Positions 58,385 through 64,000 of a stretch of DNA of 64,000 nucleotides are shown here, one piece after another. The notes below the pieces were generated by a model. The model was not told the DNA's origin and ran no database searches. It saw nothing but the letters and a program-made list of their open reading frames with translations. How positions within the stretch are numbered: the first letter of the stretch is position 1; every line of letters starts with the position of its first letter. The stretch is from Pseudeuparius sepicola (taxonomy: Eukaryota; Arthropoda; Insecta; Coleoptera; Anthribidae), in assembly GCA_963920635.1 (NCBI GenBank), contig OY987306.1:12604001-12668000 (forward strand), read 5' to 3'. The position numbers were made by a program, and so were the translations under genes.

Positions 58385-58800
58385 CATTGGAATACACATT
58401 CCTTATACAAGCTTCCACTCTTCGCTGCATACATTTTTTATTTTAGCTAATGTGTCTTGGCTATTTTTAATTTCATTCGCAGCGGCTTATTCACACCTCA
58501 TGGAAATTTTAGCATACAACTTTTATTGTCGAGCATGAACCAGTCACTAAAAATGTTTATAAGTATAATTTATGTTGCCATATTTTTGGCGATTTAAAAA
58601 AAGGTTTAAAACAAGCCTTATAGGTGTACATTTACAGTTTGTAAATGCACCTTGTATTTACAAAATATAAGTTGTTTGCTGAAATTACTGTCGGGTGTGA
58701 ATAAACCCCCGTGAATGAAATTTAAAATAGCCACGATACATTAGCTAAAATAAAAAAAACTATGCAGCGAAGAGGCTTGTATTAGGAATGGAAGTGACAT
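58385..58800. mobile_element. Foldback MITE, about 415 bp
   Basis: Left CTTCGCTGCATACATTTTTT with ATTTTAGCTAATGTG and right CATTAGCTAAAATAA with ACTATGCAGCGAAG are inverted. Likeness extends through TTTCATTCGCAGC / GTGAATGAAAT to a loop near 58560-58680. Confidence 0.68.
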
Positions 58801-59061
58801 ATTCTGTGAATGGACAGTTCCCATAGCAACAGAAAATATTTTATAGATTAAAAATAGCTATTTGGTTCCTGAAATAATATTCTCGACAATTAGGTATGTA
58901 AATACAGTTTCTTTCAGATTTTCCGCAAGTAAAACTTTTCATCTTTTGAAATATTTTTTCTCAAAGCAATTTATTTGCCCCCAAGGACATTTCTTATCAA
59001 AGATAAATCTCTCTTGATTTAATCAGATAACAATTCAGAGTTTAGAAAAAATTGGAAAGAT
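58801..59061. other. No recognisable feature
   Basis: AT-rich spacer ending in a short ATT microsatellite (about 59062-59074). Confidence 0.3.
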
Positions 59062-59074
59062 TATTATTATTATT

Positions 59075-59177
59075 ATCTGTCAATTGGCGGACCTTTAGTT
59101 TCTGTCATAAAGATCTGCCAGTTGGTGGACCTTTAGTTCACTAAAGATCTGCATTTTGCGGACCTCTATTCACTGCC
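59075..59177 (-). repeat. TIR-family right terminus just upstream of OGFOD3
   Basis: Contains CAATTGGCGGACCTTTAGT and ends GCGGACCTCTATTCACTGCC, the inverse of the start at 51830. The flanks TTGAATAAT (51821-51829) and TTAAATAAT (59178-59186) differ at one base. It ends 69 bp before the presumed OGFOD3 start codon. Confidence 0.55.
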
Positions 59178-59246
59178 TTAAATAATTTATACGTAATATT
59201 AATAATAAAATGTCATGGTTCTAATCTTGATTGTCCTAGCGCAACA

Positions 59247-59338
59247 ATGCGGAAAAGAAATCAGCAAGAGACCACTAATATTAAAAACAGAAACCAAGAA
59301 CATATAAGGCCAAAAGAGGAAAAGAAAGATCCCAAACC
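59247..59338 (+). CDS. OGFOD3: OGFOD3 exon 1
   Basis: 92 bases from ATG 59247, encoding MRKRNQQETTNIKNRNQEHI and a Lys/Glu-rich run, ending at donor CC|GTAAGT. Confidence 0.75.
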
Positions 59339-62300
59339 GTAAGTACAATAAAATTACCTTGATTTTCTTGTTCTCTGTGATTCTTGAAAGGTGCTAACAA
59401 AATTTGGCCCTTGTACATTTTGTTTTGGCATTTTTTAAATATTCGAAATTTGCAGCAAATATGGGTATATGCCTCGATTCAATGGACAGCGCTTATGGAG
59501 CAGGGGTATAATATTCCTCGGGGTTATTGTATACATGTGGTATTTTGGAAAAGGAGGTAGAGAAACTCCTTTGGCAAGACAAAACCAAATGTACGATGGA
59601 AGGGGCCAACATGTCGTTTGTAGTAAAGAGTATTTGGATGAAATATCAAAATACACAGGTTGTGTTCCTAAACAATGTGGCCGATTTATTAGTGATAAAA
59701 TTATATCATCTCATGAAGCAGAAACCATGCTTTGGTTAGCAAAGCGAGGTAAGCATTTGATCCAGTCAAAAGTAGGTACTGATTATTTCTGGTATTTTCC
59801 CAAGGCAAATATGGATTCCTTCAGAATCTCTTACCAAAGGTAGTGATAGCCATGAGAATCAGCTACTTGTAGGAAGTCTATTCCAACGCGTTTGATGTTT
59901 TTGAATGCTGATTGTTTTTGTAATAGGAGGTTAGGTTGGGTTACATGAGTTATGGGACAAAAGATTTGGTTTTTGGCAATACCTATCTAGTTTTCAATAT
60001 TTAATGGAAATTTTGTATGGGCCTTTCGGAGGTATGCAGACCACAAAAGGCACATGTTTCAAACTCTTTGGTCCTCATCAGGCAAACACAGCACACCTCA
60101 CCAAAAGGCCCAAATATTCGTTGAGTATGTAGGAAAAGGAACAGTACAGCTGGCCTCATATGAAGCCGAATCACACAAAGCCATTTTCTTGATATTTTTG
60201 CAGTAATAATACCCAAAATTCATTCAACAAACAACAGATTCAAGTTCAGACCAAGGGATGGGGCGACTGATGAACATGACATTGCAAAATGTCTGAACAG
60301 AATCCAAATATCTCAAGAAAATGGATTTACAGCGCTCGGTTTCATCTGATTTGAGCCATACCTCAAGGTGAGTAGCCATCTAGCGGGAACTACCAAAAAC
60401 CAAAACAATGTGAGTGTGGATGTATCGATTGGTCGACCCACATATAAAAATAACTCTGCATGCCATGTGGTGAAAAATCACAAAAGAAGCATATGAAGAG
60501 CCAAGAAACTCAATTGGTTCATCACAGCGCTATTTTTCGCCAAAAACCAAAATCTTTTGTCCCACATGCCAAAAACCATTTACTTTGAATTATTATCGGG
60601 GATATTAACATTCATTTTCTTTGATCATCGTTTGGCTATAGATGTAAGCATATGGGGATGGAGTTTATGGTTCGATCCTTGTTGATTGAGATACTCTGTG
60701 ATGAACCAATTGGTTTTTGGGGCTTTCGGTATGTATGCTGCTTCTGTGTATTTTTCATCGCGCAGATTTCTTTTTATATGTCGGACGACTGATCGATATA
60801 TCCAACCTCACATTGTTTTGTTTTTTAGTAGTGTCCACTAAGGTGTGAACAGACCTGATGAGACAAGCGCGAGACGTGCCAACGATGAGCCTACCTCGAG
60901 CTGAAGGCATGCGCGATCCTCTCGCGCGCCAGCTGCGGGCATTGCTTTCCATGGCTTTGAGGCACGCGCTCGCTAGATGTCGGACGAGGAGAAGGCGGCA
61001 GCGAGTTTATTATTATTTTATGTGGTGCTGCGATGTTGCTTGCATCTAATAATAATTTATTATTAAAAAAAAAGAAAAAACGTGAATGGTGGAGAAAAGA
61101 TCTTTACAACAGAAGGGCTGGTCAGGATTTGATGTACGATTTGAGGTTTCAACACGTTATTGTGGTCAGTACAAAAATTTTACTAGAATGACTAAGCGAC
61201 TTTGAAAATATATACCTATACCAGTTTACAATATTTATTTAGAATTTCAAAGCAATGTATTGGTGAAATAATTCCAGATGTTTGTAATAATAATGCACTT
61301 ATGGAAGAATTAAAAGATGCAGTTCTTCACTTCACGCCTCCATTTGTCGACTGATGTCTAGCGAGACCACGACGTGCATGCTAGAACCCGCCCACACTGA
61401 GCCACACGCTTCCTTTGATCTGCCATCGAAAAACCAACAGGAAACGGGTTGGCACGAGCCTCCAACGGGCGCATTTGCCTGATGACGACCAACAAGTCTG
61501 AAACAGGTGCCTGTCGGGGTCTGCACACCTCCGGAACACCCATACAAAATTTCCATTAGATATTGGAAACTACTTAGGTATTGGCAAAAACCAAAATTTG
61601 TTGTCCCACATGCCACGAGCCATTTACTTTTAATTATTATGGGGGACATTGAACATTCCTTTACTTTTAATAACATCAGGCACTTTATACTAGAGATGGT
61701 CTGAAACAGTATTTTCCTGGAACAGGGTTGAACTGTTCCAGTTCCATAGAATATTTGTTCCAAAAAACCTGTTCCAGTTTCAGACCTATTTTAAATTATT
61801 GGTGAAGTCGACGGTCTTTATGAAATAACTGCTACCGGTAAGTGGAGTCAAACAGAACATCGGTTAGCGTCTAAGCTGTTCCAGTTCCAGCACAGTCACA
61901 GTTTCAGATGCGGTTCCTGTTAGTTCGGTTTAATGGTTTGATCGTTTCGATTTGGCGATCAGAAATCGGAACCATACTTGTACTTTCTATGGAATGGTAC
62001 CTGTTTCAGTTCCTCTCAACCATATACCTGTTTCAGTTCCATTCGATCATTTCTACTTTATACAGTGTGCCCCCGGATTGGGTTAAACACTCTTTAAAAA
62101 AATTGTTGTTTGTCATTTTTCCACAAAAAGCCATTCTTTATAAAAATTTTGGCTTGTCTTGAAACTTTGAAAGATGGTGTTAATGCCAGTTATCCACTAA
62201 ACGGACAAAACAGAACACATCAAAACCTCATGTCGAAAAAGACAAAACAACAACTTTTCACAACCTTTGTGAAGACTCTAGGTTTTTGCGATAGTTGCTG

Positions 62301-63656
62301 TTTTGTTTTTGGTGTTCCGTTTGGAAGTAATAAATGAGTGATTATTTGCGAATCTTTCTGTATACCTACTTCCTACAAGAAATCCTGAAGACACTTCCCA
62401 TGGGATTCGTTATAAGTCATAAGTAATACTATATATTCTTAAAGTCATTATTGTAAATCCACAATTTTTAGCATTTCCGAATATTTATTTATTCATTTTA
62501 TCTTTCATTGATCAATTATTTCTGTGTACTCGACACAAATTCTCTTAAGTAGGATTTTATGTTAGTTTAATAGTAAAACAACTCTGCATAACAGCTGTGC
62601 CACTTATAGTGACCATATACGATTGACAAAAAGAAAAAAGGGATCAGGTGATCCTGAATCAGTAGAGATCGAATGTGATCGCATGCGCTTGAATTTCATC
62701 TCATAACACAATAACCTTAAAACAAGTTAGGTAATATTCTGTGGTTTATTTTAGTTTTCGTTTTTAATAACACTGGTAAAATTTTGATAGAAAATCACCT
62801 CCAATTTAATATGTCTTTTCCAATAATATGTAATATACGTGATTCAAACCTATAAATAGCTTCCCGCCAAAGCTAATATCAGATCACAATAGGTGATCTC
62901 ATGAAAGGGCAGGTTCAACAACGATGATCCGAGATCACTAAATCCCTGTCATTCGAACGTGTTATAACTGATCTGAAATCAGTTTGAATGGATTCAGATC
63001 ACTTATTTATTGCCAATCTAATACGGCCTATGTTATGAACTTCTGGAGTCCTCAATCGTTGAAAATGCAACATTAATATTGATTGATTCTCTTTTGTTTC
63101 TTTACATGGGGATCTCGGAGGCTAAAATATTGTCCATGTCACTGTGTTTTTAGATTTTTGAAGAAAAGATTGATTTTTGACATTGATTCAACTTCGACTT
63201 GCGAAATAGTGGTGAAATTTTTATAATGAAAAATTGTTTACAATGAAGAGCTATGTCATTTTCAATGACATTTTTTTCAGTAAAAACCAAGCTAAGATAT
63301 CTTTTGTTTATTAGTAGGCACACATTTTATTTTTTCTAAAGAGGGTTTTGTTCCTTGCAGGTATGACATTGGGAGGCAGCAGTGGTGGTGCAACTGTTTT
63401 AGACTTGCATTCTGGAGCTTTGTCCTTAGGTGAAAAATTCGTAGATGTGTACAAAATAAGCGATGATAAATTTATGACAAAGTCAGATATCGCTCTGTAT
63501 AAAATAATTCGTAATAAAATACAAACCGCAATTGCTCAAAGTTTTGGAATTGATGATAACAGTTTGTATTTGACTCATCCTACATTCTTCTCCAGATTGA
63601 CTAATGTAGAACCAAAAACTGTACATGACGAATATTGGCACATCCATATAGACAAG
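59247..63656 (+). CDS. OGFOD3: OGFOD3-like 2-oxoglutarate/Fe(II) prolyl hydroxylase, 5' three exons (partial)
   Basis: Exons 59247-59338, 59456-59748 and 63361-63656 join in phase to 227 codons; more exons lie beyond the window. The order is a basic N-terminal tail, one membrane segment (residues about 48-60, GIIFLGVIVYMWY), then VVCSKEYLD, TGCVPKQCGRFISDKIIS, then the start of the oxygenase domain. That domain includes TLGGSSGGATVLDLHSGALS, FGIDDNSLYLTHPTFFSRL and HDEYWHIHIDK. The last stretch holds the HxD iron ligands (residues 224 and 226); the distal His and the 2OG-binding basic residue would be downstream. This architecture and the LDLHSGALS and THPTFFSR blocks match vertebrate OGFOD3, a single-pass type II membrane protein of the prolyl 4-hydroxylase fold whose substrate is not well defined. 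Intron 2 (3.6 kb) is filled by hammerhead-element copies and a Harbinger relic. Start chosen for its Kozak-like CAACAATGC and conserved basic N terminus. Confidence 0.85.
59456..59748 (+). CDS. OGFOD3: OGFOD3 exon 2
   Basis: Acceptor TTTGCAG at 59455; 293 bases carrying the membrane segment and the Cys-containing region; donor GCGAG|GTAAGC. The frame remains open past the donor to 59843, which is intron read-through. Confidence 0.85.
59960..60530 (-). mobile_element. Hammerhead-element copy C, inverted, in OGFOD3 intron 2
   Basis: On the - strand: GTTTCTTGGCTCTTCATATG, TTTTTATATGTGGGTCGACC, CACTCACATTGTTTTGGTTT, then about 240 bp not seen in other copies (GGTATGGCTCAAATCAGATG within it), the ribozyme, and the CCATTAAATATTGAAAACTA tail. 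The longest copy in the window. Confidence 0.72.
60019..60111 (-). ncRNA. Type I hammerhead ribozyme motif C
   Basis: On the - strand: CTGATGA (60081-60075), GGAC/GTTT stem II (4 pairs, two of them G-U), GAAAC (60060-60056), then the cleavage region and stem I. Stem I is long: GAGGTGTGC pairs with GCATACCTC (9 pairs) and, further out, GGGCCTTT with AAAGGCCC (8 pairs). The pair normally closing stem III (C15.2-G16.2) is C-U here, so cleavage is probably weak or lost. The motif is antisense to OGFOD3. Confidence 0.68.
60545..60900 (+). mobile_element. Hammerhead-element copy F in OGFOD3 intron 2
   Basis: Starts at CCAAAAACCAAAATCTTTTG, passes GGTTCGATCCTTGTTGATTG and CTCACATTGTTTTG, and reaches a decayed ribozyme at 60854 (ACCTGATGAGACAAGC) that lacks GAAA. 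It is head to head with copy C. GGTTCGATCC (60680-60689) matches an RNA polymerase III B box, but other copies have GGTTTGATCC. Confidence 0.65.
61033..61340 (+). pseudogene. PIF/Harbinger transposase, N-terminal relic
   Basis: From ATG 61033: MLLASNNNLLLKKKKKREWW, RKDLYNRRAGQDLMYDLRFQ. A frame change then gives GQYKNFTRMTKRL. After an AG at 61242 comes FRISKQCIGEIIPDVCNNNA and MEELKDAVLHF. The order (K/R)-x-W-W-x-R-x-x-x-x-R-R, YxNFxRM, then ISKxxIGxIIPxVCxxxxxELKD is that of insect Harbinger-type nucleases (HARBI1 relatives) before the catalytic domain. The DDE part is missing; the sequence passes into hammerhead-element copy D. Confidence 0.55.
61440..61690 (+). mobile_element. Hammerhead-element copy D in OGFOD3 intron 2
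   Basis: Ribozyme followed by CCATTAGATATTGGAAACTA, GGCAAAAACCAAAAT, GTCCCACATGCCACGAGCCA and GGGGGACATTGAACATTC. The same order as B and C. Confidence 0.72.
61465..61545 (+). ncRNA. Type I hammerhead ribozyme motif D, best catalytic core
   Basis: CTGATGA (61479-61485), stem II GAC/GTC with loop CAACAA, GAAAC (61500-61504), stem III ACAG/CTGT closed by GTGC, and the canonical GTC triplet with predicted cleavage after C61515. Weak points are a C-U mismatch at the innermost stem II position and a stem I that pairs only in part (GGGCGCA region against TGCACACC). It lies on the sense strand of OGFOD3 intron 2. Sequence conservation with B and C identifies it as the same lineage. Confidence 0.7.
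61691..62062 (+). repeat. Repeats of CTGTTCCAGTTCCA type, possible hAT end
   Basis: CTAGAGATGGTCTGAAACAG at 61690 resembles a hAT-type terminus. It is followed by GTTCCAGTTCCA at 61736 and 61881 and CTGTTTCAGTTCC at 61999 and 62030. No opposite end was found. Confidence 0.3.
62063..63360. other. Remainder of OGFOD3 intron 2, unassigned
   Basis: TACAGTGTGCCCCCGGATTG at 62061 looks like a mariner MITE start. GTGATCT/AGATCAC-rich short inverted repeats occur between 62640 and 63000 (for example AGATCACAATAGGTGATCT). No coding signal before exon 3. Confidence 0.4.
63361..63656 (+). CDS. OGFOD3: OGFOD3 exon 3
   Basis: Acceptor TTCCTTGCAG at 63360; 296 bases encoding the first part of the oxygenase domain through the HxD ligands; donor GACAAG|GTATAG. 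The split Gly codon (G|GT) joins exon 2. Confidence 0.85.
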
Positions 63657-64000
63657 GTATAGTATCATTTTCTCAAATTGACAAATGGTTACCTGATTTT
63701 CAATAACAAAATATTGTAATGAAATTACTAGATTTCCTGGATTTTACTTTCAACTCAAACCGAATTATTTTCGTCTTTTATAAGCCGTAAATTAACCGGC
63801 ATTATTTTGTGATGATTAATAAATTTATTTCTGAGCATTCACTGTGTGTCGCATATTTCTTAAGGAGTTGAAACTCTGCTCAAATATCTATAGATAAAGC
63901 TCACAATAAATAAACCGTGGCCAAGAATATATAAGAAATCAACAGGTATATGTCTACTATTGAGACCCAAGTATAGAGGCGCCGGGCTGTCAAAATTCTG
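63657..64000 (+). other. Start of OGFOD3 intron 3
   Basis: Follows donor GACAAG|GTATAG; AT-rich, no further exon recognised before the edge of the window. Confidence 0.55.

Noticed and set aside
60670..60700. RNA polymerase III B box indicating a SINE
   Set aside because: GGTTCGATCC is found in one copy only; others have GGTTTGATCC and no convincing A box or tRNA-like head is present.
61332..61763. 143-residue - strand frame
   Set aside because: It runs antisense through hammerhead-element copy D and the repeat that follows; no domain.

Overview
The window is eukaryotic and most likely insect nuclear DNA. It is AT-rich, almost free of long open frames, and packed with transposon families typical of arthropods: CR1/Jockey-type non-LTR elements, mariner-like palindromic MITEs, THAP-bearing P-like elements, hAT-like, PIF/Harbinger and Penelope-like remnants. 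One host gene is convincing, the 5' part of an OGFOD3-like 2-oxoglutarate/Fe(II) oxygenase. It lies at 59247-63656 on the + strand as three exons with good splice sites and runs off the right edge.

Layout. 0-5.7 kb: a Penelope-type GIY-YIG fragment, a broken CR1-type reverse transcriptase (RT) on the - strand, and THAP scraps. 5.9-8.1 kb: a P-like element with a clean target-site duplication, inserted into a 28-bp micro-element. 9-12.4 kb: a nest with a mariner relic and a hAT-like element inside a larger element whose ends read GGCGTAGCTA. 13-18 kb: four foldback/MITE elements. 18.8-20.4 kb: a second P-like element with a two-exon THAP frame. 21.5-23.3 kb: a 1.7-kb nested palindrome. 23.7-27.6 kb: a CR1-type element (endonuclease and RT) interrupted by about 1.4 kb. 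28.0-30.1 kb: a DDE transposase element. 31.1-33.6 kb: a 2.5-kb foldback with 140-bp periodicity.

From 33041 to 53128 a 6696-bp unit is repeated exactly three times in direct orientation. Each unit carries a CR1-type RT relic, a mariner MITE, two ends of a TIR family and a Penelope-style hammerhead-like motif. The units show no length difference and identical translated frames. This is either a very recent triplication or an assembly artefact.

54-61.7 kb holds a cluster of copies of one repeat in both orientations. It carries a type I hammerhead ribozyme motif (CTGATGA...GAAAC...GTC or GTT) with a long stem I. Two copies lie in intron 2 of the OGFOD3-like gene, and the copy with the best catalytic core (61479-61515) is on the gene's sense strand. 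The same genome fragment thus has Penelope-type endonuclease sequence and two hammerhead lineages. I regard the ribozyme cluster, the exact triplication and the 28-36-bp micro-elements with target-site duplications as the most interesting content. Element identities rest on motifs and repeat geometry read by eye; no database search was possible.
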